Numbered from the stretch's first letter, positions 54,490 to 62,838 are shown. The stretch: 64,000 nucleotides of DNA from Pseudomonas capsici (GCF_017165765.1 NZ_JAFGZD010000017.1:54472-118471); one strand, 5' to 3'. A program made the numbers and translations. Notes: generated from the sequence alone by a model not told the origin.

Positions 54490-54807
54490 TCAATCCTCGG
54501 CCTGAGCCACAGGTTGGAGCACATCCAGAGCCAGTAGCCCGGTTATTTCCATCACGCTGGGCGAGGCCGCACTGACAGTGGCTGATGCACCGTTCAATGA
54601 CAGTTCGCGCTGCAGCGCCAGCAACAGTTGAACACCGGCACTGTCGAGCTCATCGACGCCGCTGAGGTCCAGTTGCCAGGACTGGGCCTGGGTGGAAATC
54701 AAGGGGATGAGTAACTCGCGTGCCTGCCTGACTTCGTAAATGGTCAGGTCACCCTTCACATGCATCTGCGTGGGTGTGTCCTGCGTTCCTTCGGTGATCG
54801 AGAACAT
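54490..54807 (-). CDS. STAS-domain protein of the che operon
   Basis: A 105-residue stand-alone STAS domain (about residues 15-100), with VKGDLTIYEVRQARELL and LDLSGVDELDSAGVQLLLAL; the DSAG serine is the possible phosphoacceptor, as in SpoIIAA-like proteins. The start is ATG 54807. It lies between cheY and cheA in the operon. Its role in chemotaxis is unknown; it could bind nucleotides or regulate CheA access. The short length excludes a sulfate transporter. Confidence 0.9.
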   Translation of the reverse strand: MFSITEGTQDTPTQMHVKGDLTIYEVRQARELLIPLISTQAQSWQLDLSGVDELDSAGVQLLLALQRELSLNGASATVSAASPSVMEITGLLALDVLQPVAQAED

Positions 54808-54811
54808 GGGC

Positions 54812-55177
54812 TTACCCCAGCAGTTTCTCGACCGCAGCGAGCAACTGCTGAGGCTGAAAAGGTTTGACGATCCAGGCTTTGGCACCCGCTGCCTGACCTT
54901 CGGCTTTCTTGGACTGCTCGCTTTCGGTGGTGAGCATGATGATGGGAGTGAAGCGGTACTCGGGCCGTGCCTTGACTTCCTTGACCAGTCCGATGCCGTC
55001 GAGATTGGGCATGTTCACGTCACTGATGATCAGGTTGACCTTCTGCCCGGTGAGCTTGCTGAGGGCGTCGCGCCCGTCTACAGCCTCGATCACTTGATGC
55101 CCTGCGCTGCTCAGGCTCATTCTCACCAGTTGGCGCATCGATGCAGAGTCATCGACGATCAGTACGGTCTTGGCCAT
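54812..55177 (-). CDS. cheY: Chemotaxis response regulator CheY
   Basis: A 121-residue single-receiver protein. The acidic pair is Asp9/Asp10 (VLIVDDSASMR), the phosphoacceptor is Asp53 (IISDVNMPNLDG), Thr83 (IIMLTTESEQ) and Lys105 (WIVKPFQPQ). It is the output of CheA. The start is ATG 55177. The STAS gene start lies 4 bases downstream of its stop, indicating tight coupling. Confidence 0.96.
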   Translation of the reverse strand: MAKTVLIVDDSASMRQLVRMSLSSAGHQVIEAVDGRDALSKLTGQKVNLIISDVNMPNLDGIGLVKEVKARPEYRFTPIIMLTTESEQSKKAEGQAAGAKAWIVKPFQPQQLLAAVEKLLG

Positions 55178-55210
55178 GTTCGGAACTCTCGTATAGGGAA
55201 AAAGCAGGAA

Positions 55211-56314
55211 TCAGAAAAAAGTGATTTCGCTGGCGGCGGCCTGTGGTCGCCCGTGGCGCTCTTCTTCCGTGGTGAAGCGCTGACGCAGGCGATCCAGCCA
55301 TGCGTGCGGATCATCGAGACTCTCGTCCTGACTGTGCAGGGCACTGAGCAGTTGTTGCTGGTCGGCCTGGACATGATCGAGCATCTGGTCGGCCCGGTCC
55401 TGAAACTGCAGGTTGACCATGATCGCGTGAATATCGTTCTGGGTATCCCGGGCATCGCGTTGCAATGCATGAGAGGTGTCCGAAAGCTCGTTCAGGTTCT
55501 CGCCCAGGCGCGCCATGACCTGGGTGACCGAGTCATTGAGGAAGTCCAGGTTGCTACGCTCGCTTTCGCCCAGTTCGGCGGCAGCAGTGATGGTCGACTG
55601 GATAGCCTTGTTGATCTCTTCGACCTTGCTGTCCATGCCCTGGCCCGTTTCGGCGGAAAGAGAGGAGAGCTTGCGCACCTCATCGGCGACGACCGAAAAA
55701 CCGCGACCATGCTCTCCGGCACGAGCGGCTTCGATGGCGGCATTGAGGGCCAGAAGATTGGTCTGGCTGGCGATTTCCTGCACGCGCTTGGCCATGAACT
55801 GCAACTGGCTGGCATAGCTGTCGAGCTTGCTGATCGTCGTTGTCAACTCTTGCTGGCGCTGACTGCTGGCGTTGAAGGAGCGGGTCACTTCCTCGAGTCG
55901 CTGGTTGGCTTCCATCAGGCTTGCACCGACGCCGCCATTGCCAAGAATGTTTTCCGAGTTGTTGAGGCTGCCTTCCAGGCGGGCCGCAATATTGCTGAAG
56001 CTGTTGAACAGTTCGCTGATATTGGTTTGCAGCAGGTCACGGCTCTGATTGATGCTTTCGCTCCAGCTGGGAACGATGGTGTGCAACAGCGCCGGTACGT
56101 CGGGTTTGCCCTGAGGCGGGTTCGAATCGGAACGGGAGTTTTCAGACGAAATCGGTGTACTTGGCGATTTGGCACGCAAGTGCAGCGCGATGGTAGTGGC
56201 CCCAATAATGGCCAGGCCAATGGCCGAAACTATGTTTTGCCCTAGTATTATCCCAGTTGCACCGAGTACGAGTCCAAGCCAAAAACCAACGTAAATAGCC
56301 ATCCTCGCATCCAT
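55211..56314 (-). CDS. MCP-like signalling protein without a sensor domain
   Basis: A 367-residue protein with two N-terminal hydrophobic segments (about 6-23 and 28-45) joined by a very short turn, so no periplasmic sensor domain exists. A cytoplasmic coiled-coil (about 85-200) follows with the MCP tip EIASQTNLLALNAAIEAARAG, then a C-terminal extension (about 300-367; NLQFQDRADQMLDHVQADQQ). The latter resembles the C-terminal part of proteins with a CheY-P phosphatase-like or zinc-binding MCP tail, but this is unsure. It heads the operon, 33 bases upstream of cheY. Confidence 0.88.
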   Translation of the reverse strand: MDARMAIYVGFWLGLVLGATGIILGQNIVSAIGLAIIGATTIALHLRAKSPSTPISSENSRSDSNPPQGKPDVPALLHTIVPSWSESINQSRDLLQTNISELFNSFSNIAARLEGSLNNSENILGNGGVGASLMEANQRLEEVTRSFNASSQRQQELTTTISKLDSYASQLQFMAKRVQEIASQTNLLALNAAIEAARAGEHGRGFSVVADEVRKLSSLSAETGQGMDSKVEEINKAIQSTITAAAELGESERSNLDFLNDSVTQVMARLGENLNELSDTSHALQRDARDTQNDIHAIMVNLQFQDRADQMLDHVQADQQQLLSALHSQDESLDDPHAWLDRLRQRFTTEEERHGRPQAAASEITFF

Positions 56315-56809
56315 TCGATTGTCTTAAAGGTAATCGGATAATAGCGATGGTAAATTGACGTCAATATCGGGATAACCCCTAATCCTTGCTCCATGATCGG
56401 CAGGCTCTACGATGAGAGTTTATGGGCTTTTAGCTGACCAAGTCGTCAGATAAAAGGCCTTTTTTTCAACGTTTTTTGATCGGGGTTGCGCTGTCTCGGA
56501 TAGGCGTGAGTGCTGTGTTTTCTAGGTGAATGGCTTAAGGGACTGGCTGTTGTAGTGCTTTTTCGGGACGAACTAATATGAGTTTTAGATAGATGTACTA
56601 TGACGATGCGGCAACTAGTGGAGGGCGAATCTCAAAGAGGATGCAAAAGCAGGTCGAAGTAAAGTATTAGTTGCTAAAGGATTGATCGGAGGGGTTTTTA
56701 ATATTGAATGTTGCTTTTTTTATTTTTGTTGGCGTCCTCATGAAGTTGTTCATGAAAACGCCTCTCGATTAGAGTGATCATCATCGGAAAAGACGATCTG
56801 ATGATGCAG
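56315..56809. other. Intergenic region between che operon and organosulfur unit
   Basis: About 495 bases without a protein gene. It contains the palindrome TTGACGTCAA (56355-56364), a strong plus-strand terminator (56424-56466), and a large imperfect hairpin at 56731-56762 (GGCGT/ACGCC closing an inner CCTCATGAA-like stem). The che promoter should lie at the left end and read leftward, but no good sigma-28 match is visible. Confidence 0.6.
56384..56466 (+). ncRNA. Candidate small RNA with own terminator
   Basis: A 13-of-15-bp stem (GGGCTTTTAGCTGAC at 56424-56438 with GTCAGATAAAAGGCC at 56445-56459) with a 6-base loop and 7 T forms a textbook Rho-independent terminator on the plus strand. No plus-strand gene lies upstream. 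A promoter-like TTGACG (56355-56360) with 17-base spacing to CCTAAT (56378-56383) would give a transcript of about 75-80 bases. The RNA is predicted from sequence only; it has not been matched to a named family. Confidence 0.5.
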
Positions 56810-57988
56810 TTACACAGGGGTGGCGCGAGCCGCGAAAACGGCCTTGCCGACCCCCTGGAGGACCGCATCGTTTTGCGGTGTATGAACCCTGCCACACAGC
56901 ACGTTGCGGTAATGCCGTTGCAGCGGATTGCTGCGCGACAGACCGGGATTGCCGGTCGCTTCAATCGCCAGCTCCACAGCGCGAAGAGCATTGCCGGTCA
57001 CCAGGTACTTGATCTGCGCAGCATTTTTTGTCGGGACCAGGCCCTGAGCGGCAGACTGCAGCAGGTTCTGATTGGCGAACAGCAAGGTGTCGATATGCCC
57101 GACGGCTTCCTGAAAGCGTGGCAGGGTCGACAGCGCAGCTCCCAGATTGGAGGGCTTGCGCTGCTCCAGCCATTGCACCAGCCAATCCCTTGCCGAGTGG
57201 GCGATACCGTCATACACCGATGACAGCAGTACCGACATCCAGAGCAGGTCCGAGGCGTCGAGTTCTGGCTTGGGGGCACTCCAGCGGCTGACACTGACGG
57301 CATGCTCCAGCGGCACCAGCACATCCTCGAAGATCACTTCATGGCTGCTGGTGGCACGCATTCCCAGATGATCCCAGTCTTCGACGATCCTGATGCCGGG
57401 CGTGTCCTTGTGCACCAGCCAGGCACCGACCAGCGGATCCTCATCGTCGCTGCGAGCCCAGACGCTGAACCAGGTCAGGCCATGGCTGCCGGTGGAGTAG
57501 ATCTTGCTGCCGCTGATCCGCCAGCCTTGTGCAGTGCGGCGGGCGGTGGTGGCTGGCAGACCGCCGCGAGCGGGGGTGCCGAGATCCGGCTCCACCCGCA
57601 GGGCATTGATCAACGCGCCATCCTGCACGGCCTGTCTTGCGACCAGCACACGCAAGTCCTTTGGCCAGCTCTGGCTTTCCTGTAAGCGGGAATGCTGGAT
57701 GTACTGCATGACCAGAATCAGCGCTGTGGAAGGTTCGCCCCTGGCAACGGCGCTGACGACTTGCAGCGCCTTGACCAGGTCGGCACCGCCGCCGCCCAGA
57801 TCGGCGGGAACTGTCAGGCCCAGCAGGCCATGTTCATGCAGCAGACGGAAATTGGCGTGGGGGAATTCGCCACTGACATCGAAGTGCTCTGCGGTTTCGG
57901 CCAGTTGGGTGGTGATCTGTGCGAGCCGGGCGGTAAAGGCCTCGGCTGACTCGGTAGCGTTCTGCGGGCGAAGCTGGGAAAGGCTCAT
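56810..57988 (-). CDS. Acyl-CoA-dehydrogenase-like flavoenzyme (SfnB/DszC type)
   Basis: A 392-residue protein with the acyl-CoA dehydrogenase fold: an N-terminal helical domain (residues 15-125), a middle beta domain with TARRTAQGWRISGSKIYSTG (about 150-170), and a C-terminal helical domain. Members of this group, such as SfnB and DszC, are flavin monooxygenases or dehydrogenases in organosulfur metabolism rather than fatty acid oxidation. The gene starts ATG 57988, overlapping the stop of the upstream flavin monooxygenase gene by 4 bases. The pair is surely cotranscribed. Confidence 0.85.
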   Translation of the reverse strand: MSLSQLRPQNATESAEAFTARLAQITTQLAETAEHFDVSGEFPHANFRLLHEHGLLGLTVPADLGGGGADLVKALQVVSAVARGEPSTALILVMQYIQHSRLQESQSWPKDLRVLVARQAVQDGALINALRVEPDLGTPARGGLPATTARRTAQGWRISGSKIYSTGSHGLTWFSVWARSDDEDPLVGAWLVHKDTPGIRIVEDWDHLGMRATSSHEVIFEDVLVPLEHAVSVSRWSAPKPELDASDLLWMSVLLSSVYDGIAHSARDWLVQWLEQRKPSNLGAALSTLPRFQEAVGHIDTLLFANQNLLQSAAQGLVPTKNAAQIKYLVTGNALRAVELAIEATGNPGLSRSNPLQRHYRNVLCGRVHTPQNDAVLQGVGKAVFAARATPV

Positions 57989-59337
57989 GCCACGGCTTCC
58001 TCTCTGGCGCTGACGGTCTGGGCGTCCGGCGCATGGCGATTGACCGGCACCGGCAGGCCAAAGTGCTCACGCAGGGTTGAACCGGTGTATTCGCTGCGGA
58101 ACAGACCGCGCTGCTGCAACAGCGGTACGACCAGCTCGGTGAAGTACTGCAGGCCGTCCGGCAATAATGAGTTGATGATGAAACCATCGGCCGCGCCTTG
58201 TTCGAACCAGGTCTGCACAGTGTCGGCGACCTGCTCGGGCGTACCGACGAAATCGCGGCGCGGACGCGAGAAATACAGGGCGACTTCACGCAGGGTCAGG
58301 CCTTCGTCCCGGGCCAGTTGCTTGATCCGGTCCGAGCCGCCTTTCTGGCTGTTGGAGCCCAGGTCGCCCAGTTCGGGGAAGGGTTCATCCAGCGGGTACT
58401 GGCTGAAATCGTGATCGTTGAAAGGACGGCCCAGCGCCACGATGGCATCCTCGATGGACACCAGTTCCACGGCCTGCTGGTAGCGACTTTCTACCTCCGC
58501 TTCATCGCGACCGATGATCGGGCGGATACCCGGCAGGATCGACAGGTCGTCGGGGTTGCGGCCGAATCCGGCGGCGCGTTTTTTCAGATCCCGGGAATAG
58601 GCCTTGGCATCTTCCAGGGTTTCGGCATGTACAAAAATGGCATCGGAGTATTCCGCGGCGAAATTGCGCCCGTCTTCAGATGTTCCGGCCTGGAACAGCA
58701 CTGGATGACCCTGGCGGGAGCGGGAAATATTCAGCGGGCCTTTGACCTGGAAAAACTCGCCCTGGTGATTGAGCGCATGCAGCTTGTCGGGGGTGAAAAA
58801 TTCACCGGTCTGCTTGTTGCGGGCAAAGGCGTCGTCTTCCCAGGAGTCCCACAGGCCCTTGACCACCGAGACATGTTCTTTGGCGATGCGATAGCGAACT
58901 GCATGGGGCGGGTGCTCGCCCTTGCTGAAATTCTCGGCAGTGCCGCTGAGCCATGAAGTGACCACGTTCCAGCCGGCGCGCCCTCCGCTGATATGGTCCA
59001 GCGACGCGAACTGCCGGGCGACCTGGAAGGGTTCTGTGTAGCTGACCGTGACAGTCGCCACCAGTCCGATGTTCTGCGTGGTTGCAGCCAGCGCAGAGAG
59101 GATGGTCAGCGGCTCGAAGCGGTTCAGGTAATGCGGGCTGGATTTTTCGTGGATATGCAGGCTGTCGGCAATGAAGACGAAATCGAATTTTGCGGCTTCA
59201 GCCAGTGCTGCCTGCTGTTTGTAGAAGCCGAAGTTGACGCTGGCATCGGCCAGTGCGTCCGGGTGGCGCCACTCGCCCCAGCCGTGACCGACGCCGTGCA
59301 CCATGGCCCCGAGTTTCAAATGTCGTGGTTTGCTCAT
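57985..59337 (-). CDS. LLM-class FMN-dependent monooxygenase (NtaA/DszA type)
   Basis: A 450-residue monooxygenase of the luciferase-like family, NtaA/SnaA/DszA branch. It starts MSKPRHLKLGAMVHGVGHGWGEWRHP, includes DFVFIADSLHIHEKSS, GLVATVTVSYTEPFQVARQFASLDHIS and GRAGWNVVTSW (FMN/flavin site), and ends with GLPVPVNRHAP. These enzymes use reduced FMN to open sulfur- or nitrogen-containing compounds, so a flavin reductase is needed elsewhere. The start has AAGGAG upstream. It is coupled to the acyl-CoA-dehydrogenase-like gene downstream. Confidence 0.91.
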   Translation of the reverse strand: MSKPRHLKLGAMVHGVGHGWGEWRHPDALADASVNFGFYKQQAALAEAAKFDFVFIADSLHIHEKSSPHYLNRFEPLTILSALAATTQNIGLVATVTVSYTEPFQVARQFASLDHISGGRAGWNVVTSWLSGTAENFSKGEHPPHAVRYRIAKEHVSVVKGLWDSWEDDAFARNKQTGEFFTPDKLHALNHQGEFFQVKGPLNISRSRQGHPVLFQAGTSEDGRNFAAEYSDAIFVHAETLEDAKAYSRDLKKRAAGFGRNPDDLSILPGIRPIIGRDEAEVESRYQQAVELVSIEDAIVALGRPFNDHDFSQYPLDEPFPELGDLGSNSQKGGSDRIKQLARDEGLTLREVALYFSRPRRDFVGTPEQVADTVQTWFEQGAADGFIINSLLPDGLQYFTELVVPLLQQRGLFRSEYTGSTLREHFGLPVPVNRHAPDAQTVSAREEAVA

Positions 59338-59383
59338 GTCGTGCTCCTTGACTGTGTCATTAACTGATATCTCTTGATAAGTC

Positions 59384-59434
59384 GTAGGCGCGGATTCATT
59401 CGCGAATGGCCTTCGCGGATAAATCCGCTCCTAC
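59384..59434. repeat. REP-like palindrome in the organosulfur operon
   Basis: The arms GTAGGCGCGGATTCATTCG and CGGATAAATCCGCTCCTAC (outer parts) are nearly complementary over about 23 bp, around a TGGCC centre. The CGCGGAT...ATCCGC form is the typical Pseudomonas REP sequence. It lies directly after the rhodanese stop (3 bases) and 47 bases before the monooxygenase start. Confidence 0.85.
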
Positions 59435-59436
59435 AG

Positions 59437-61020
59437 TCAGATCACCTTGAAACCATGGGTCCCGTCACGCCCCAGTTGCTCGACCAGACCAAACTCCCAG
59501 TCCAGATAGGCCTGCATCGCTTCACGTGGCGCGTCGGTGCCTTCATAGGGGCGGCGATAACGATCGATGCGTGGCGAGGCCAGACGAGTTTCGCCGTGCT
59601 CCAGCGGCAGCCCGGCCTTGATCCAGCTGGCAGTACCGCCGTTGAGCAGGAACACCTGCCTGCCGGTCAAGGCTTCTACTTCGGGCACCGCCAGACGGGC
59701 CAGACGGCTGCTGCCGCAGGTCAGTACATAACGTTCGGCGTCGGGGATTTTTGCCAGTGCCCGGGCCAGATCCGCTCGCAATGTCCACCACGCGCCGGGG
59801 ATATGCTGCTTGACGTAGTTGGCGCTGGCAGTGAAATCGAGTACCGCGACGTTGCCATCGGCCTGCCATTGAACCAGGGTTTCAGGGCTGATTTCCTCGA
59901 CCTGAGGGGGCGCAGGGAAGGGGGCATCCCAGTCACCCGTTTCGCTGAAGTCCGAGGCTTGCAGGTCATCGATCACGAACACTTCCCAACCGAGTTGAGC
60001 CAGCCAGGAGGCCGACATGTTGGCGCGCACGCCGTCATCGTCCACCAGAACCAGCCGCGCCCCTCGTACACTGGCGAAATGATCGGTTTCCTGTACCAGT
60101 TGTCCGCCCGGTGTCGAGCGAGCCGAAGGCAGATGGCCCTTGGCGAATTCTTCCGGGGTGCGTACATCGAACAGATACGTCGTGCGAGAAGCATCGGCCT
60201 GCCAGCGTTGCAGGTCGTCGCGGCTGGCGCGCTTTACGCCAGCCTTGTCGGCGACCTTTCGCGCATCGGCACTGGCCACTTCACGGGTTTCTTCGCTGAC
60301 CGCCGCGAAGCGACGTGCCTGACCGTGATCCAGTGTCTGACCGGCCAGTAGCCAGCCGATGGTGCCGTTGCGCAATGCATGGATCTTATTGGGAAGACCC
60401 GCGTTGACCAGCGACTGAGTCCCGATGATGCTGCGGGTGCGTCCGGCGCAATTGACGATGATCCGGGTGTCGGGATCAGGTGCCAGTTCCCGTGCGCGCA
60501 GTACCAGTTCGGCACCCGGTACGCTGATTCCGCTGGGGATGCTCATGGTCTGGTATTCGTCATAGCGGCGGGCGTCCAGCACCACCACATCGGCCTTGGC
60601 ATCGAGCAGCGCCTTGACCTCTTCGGCCGACAGGGATGGTGTGTTGCGATGATGCTCCACCAGTTCGCCAAAGGCCTTGCTGGGCACGTTGACGTCGATA
60701 AACAGTTCGCCGCCCGCCTCGCGCCAGCCCTGCAGGCCGCCTTCAAGCAGCTTCACATCGCTGTAGCCAAGGTTTTGCAAGCGTTGCAGGGCAATCGGGG
60801 CCAGGCCTTCGCCATTGTCATAAAGAGTAATGGCAGTGTCGCGGCGTGGAATGCGCGAGAACACTTCCAGCTCAAGCTTCGACAGCGGGATATTGGCTGC
60901 AAACAGCGGATGCGCTTCAGCGAAAGGGGCTTCTTCGCGCACATCCACCAACGCGGTTTCCCGGCGCTCCAGCAGTGCCTGGCGAATGTCGGCAAAGGTT
61001 CGGGTCGATTGTGTGGTCAT
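59437..61020 (-). CDS. Multi-domain rhodanese-like sulfurtransferase
   Basis: A 527-residue protein with four rhodanese repeats at about 5-110, 130-240, 270-365 and 385-490. Two have a potential active-site Cys: IIVNCAGRTRSIIG in the second and VLTCGSSRLARLA in the last; the first and third (LYDNGEG, LVDDDGVRA) lack the Cys and are probably inactive. Rhodaneses move sulfane sulfur from thiosulfate or persulfides to acceptors. It starts at ATG 61020, directly at the expected end of the thiol dioxygenase gene. In P. aeruginosa a similar pair exists, as I recall it. Confidence 0.9.
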   Translation of the reverse strand: MTTQSTRTFADIRQALLERRETALVDVREEAPFAEAHPLFAANIPLSKLELEVFSRIPRRDTAITLYDNGEGLAPIALQRLQNLGYSDVKLLEGGLQGWREAGGELFIDVNVPSKAFGELVEHHRNTPSLSAEEVKALLDAKADVVVLDARRYDEYQTMSIPSGISVPGAELVLRARELAPDPDTRIIVNCAGRTRSIIGTQSLVNAGLPNKIHALRNGTIGWLLAGQTLDHGQARRFAAVSEETREVASADARKVADKAGVKRASRDDLQRWQADASRTTYLFDVRTPEEFAKGHLPSARSTPGGQLVQETDHFASVRGARLVLVDDDGVRANMSASWLAQLGWEVFVIDDLQASDFSETGDWDAPFPAPPQVEEISPETLVQWQADGNVAVLDFTASANYVKQHIPGAWWTLRADLARALAKIPDAERYVLTCGSSRLARLAVPEVEALTGRQVFLLNGGTASWIKAGLPLEHGETRLASPRIDRYRRPYEGTDAPREAMQAYLDWEFGLVEQLGRDGTHGFKVI

Positions 61021-61630
61021 TGGGCTTTGCTCTCTTTTGACAGGTCCCAGATATTCGGGAGAAGGCGTTGGAATAACCGGAGATGAACAGTTTTTCGCTG
61101 CCGTCCGGCTCATAGACGGCACGCTTTACCGCGCCGATATTGGCGCCGTAGACATGAATGCTGATCGACACCTGATCGCTGAAGGCATTGCTGACCTGAT
61201 GGACATCGTTACTGCGTGGCGACAGGGCTTCCACATGGCCGGGTTCCAGACGAATCGCCGGACCTTCGCGCTCCAGACGACCGTCGGGGCTGCGGGCAAA
61301 ACCCTGCGAGTACTCGGCGCCGCGCAACATGCCGATCAGGCCCCAGACCCGGTGGTCATGAATGGGCGTGCTCTGACCGGGGCCCCAGACGAAACTGACA
61401 ATCGAGAAGCGCTGACGGGAGTCGGCATGCAGCAGGAATTGCTGATAGCGGGTCGGATCGGGAATCGCGAATTCGTCAGGCAGCCAGTCGTCGTGGCTGA
61501 CCAGTTGTGAAAGCAGCTTGCCGCCACGATGCAGGAGGTCGCCTTCGCGGGGGTTGCCGTCGATGAGCTCGGCCAGTGCTCCGATAAAGGCCCTGAGTCG
61601 TTCCGGGTGTCGAGTCTGTGTCATATCCAT
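61017..61630 (-). pseudogene. Thiol dioxygenase (3-mercaptopropionate/cysteine type), 3' frameshift
   Basis: The intact part of this cupin enzyme (about 190 residues) closely resembles bacterial 3-mercaptopropionate dioxygenase, an iron enzyme that oxidises thiols to sulfinates. Iron ligand region PIHDHRVWGLIGML (His pair about 89-91) and HQVSNAFSDQVSISIHVYG (third His) are visible. After FISGYSN the frame shifts; in another frame the family's typical end PNIWDLSKESKAQ and a stop appear at 61017-61019, overlapping the ATG of the rhodanese gene. A single missing base near 61063-61065 explains it. Without correction the reading runs on to 60917. It may be a sequencing error. Confidence 0.8.
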
Positions 61631-61852
61631 TCCAGGGCGAGTTGATGCCTGACTGGATGTAAACATAATGTGAGATGTTAATATGCTATTTTTTTATGAT
61701 TAGGTTATAACGAAAAGCTCTTTAATGCTTTTTCGGGAATGAAGCGGTCCATGAATGAATCCGCCCGGCTGCCTAATGGCAGCTATTCAGGACCTTGAAA
61801 TCCCACTATGCTTTTTGCCTATGTTCTTTTTATATTTTTATGTGCGGTCCGA
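61631..61852. promoter_or_regulatory. Divergent promoter region of the organosulfur unit
   Basis: An AT-rich 222-base stretch separates the thiol dioxygenase gene from the LysR gene. Sequences such as ACATAATGTGAGATGTTAAT around 61665-61684 contain dyad-like elements expected for LysR binding, but no exact T-N11-A site is claimed. Confidence 0.45.
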
Positions 61853-62758
61853 ATGAAAATTGATGATATCGATGCTTTCGTTGCAGTGATCCGTTGTCAG
61901 TCGATCAGCCATGCGGCGGATTCGCTGGATCTGACTCAGCCGGCCATTACCCGGCGGGTGCAGAATTTCGAGCAGGCGCTGGGGGTCGAGTTGTTCGACC
62001 GCAATACCAAGCCGCTCAAACCCACGCCCATAGGTATGCAGGTTTATCAGAAGTGTCTGGCGATACTGCGGGAAATGGATTCGCTACGTGAGCTGGTCGC
62101 CAGTGATTCGCCGCCCAGCGGTCTGTTGCGCCTGGGCGTGCCTCAGACCATTGGCGATGTGGTGCTGCTCGATGCTCTCAAGCAATTGCGCGGCGAATTC
62201 CCTGAGTTGCGTGCCCAGGTAGTGACCGGCTGGGGCAGCAACCTGATCGGCAAGATCGAGAACGGTGAGCTGGATGCTGCGGCAGCCTTGTTTCCGGCCG
62301 GCAAGATCTTCCCGGACAACATCATCGGCCAGTCCATCGGCAAAGTGGAACTGGTGGTGGTATGCGCCAAGAGCACTCTGGCGAAAAAGCCGGGCAAGCT
62401 GGCTGACTGCTATGAACAGGGATGGGTACTCAACCCGGACGGCTGCGGTTTTCGTGCAGGGCTGCAGCGTACCTTGTCCGATCAGGGGCTGAACCTGAAG
62501 GTCAACCTGGAAACCTTTGGCACCGAACTGCAATTGGGGCTGGTCGCCGATGGCATGGGCCTGGGGCTGGTACCGCGTCCGTTGCTGGAGCGCAGCGCGC
62601 ATCGCGAACAACTGGTGGTCCTGCCGCTCAAGGACTTCAAACCGGTAATGGACCTGTGGCTGGTCTACCCGCGCTTCCTCGGCAACCTGCAAGGGCCGGT
62701 GGAGTCGTTCGGTGGTCTGGTGGCAAGGTCGTTGAAGCAGGAGCAAGCGGCGGCGTGA
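61853..62758 (+). CDS. LysR-family regulator of the organosulfur unit
   Basis: A 301-residue LysR regulator with N-terminal helix-turn-helix MKIDDIDAFVAVIRCQSISH, RVQNFEQALGVELFDRNTK (about 1-58) and C-terminal effector domain (about 90-290; QTIGDVVLLDALKQL, GLVADGMGLGLVPRPLL). The start is ATG 61853, as upstream in-frame codons give a hydrophobic non-family end. It is divergent from the thiol dioxygenase, rhodanese, monooxygenase genes and presumably regulates them. The IS3-type element begins 35 bases after its stop. Confidence 0.92.
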   Translation: MKIDDIDAFVAVIRCQSISHAADSLDLTQPAITRRVQNFEQALGVELFDRNTKPLKPTPIGMQVYQKCLAILREMDSLRELVASDSPPSGLLRLGVPQTIGDVVLLDALKQLRGEFPELRAQVVTGWGSNLIGKIENGELDAAAALFPAGKIFPDNIIGQSIGKVELVVVCAKSTLAKKPGKLADCYEQGWVLNPDGCGFRAGLQRTLSDQGLNLKVNLETFGTELQLGLVADGMGLGLVPRPLLERSAHREQLVVLPLKDFKPVMDLWLVYPRFLGNLQGPVESFGGLVARSLKQEQAAA

Positions 62759-62838
62759 TGGTGCGCGAATTCATTGGTGTTGTGGTGTTGAAGTGCGCCC
62801 CAAAAGTTGGACACCCATCCAACCTTTGGGGTGTTTTC

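Noticed and set aside
56320..56345. Sigma-28 flagellar promoter for the che operon
   Set aside because: No TAAA-N15-GCCGATAA match was found on the minus strand; a sigma-70-like TTGACG with TATTAT has only 15-base spacing, so I did not call it.
56731..56762. Large hairpin after the acyl-CoA-dehydrogenase-like gene as terminator
   Set aside because: On the minus strand an A-run, not a T-run, follows the stem; the T-run lies on the wrong side for the plus strand also. Kept only as a structural note.
60917..61016. C-terminal extension of the thiol dioxygenase beyond the rhodanese start
   Set aside because: The extra residues do not resemble the family and arise only from the frameshift; the ancestral stop overlaps the rhodanese ATG.
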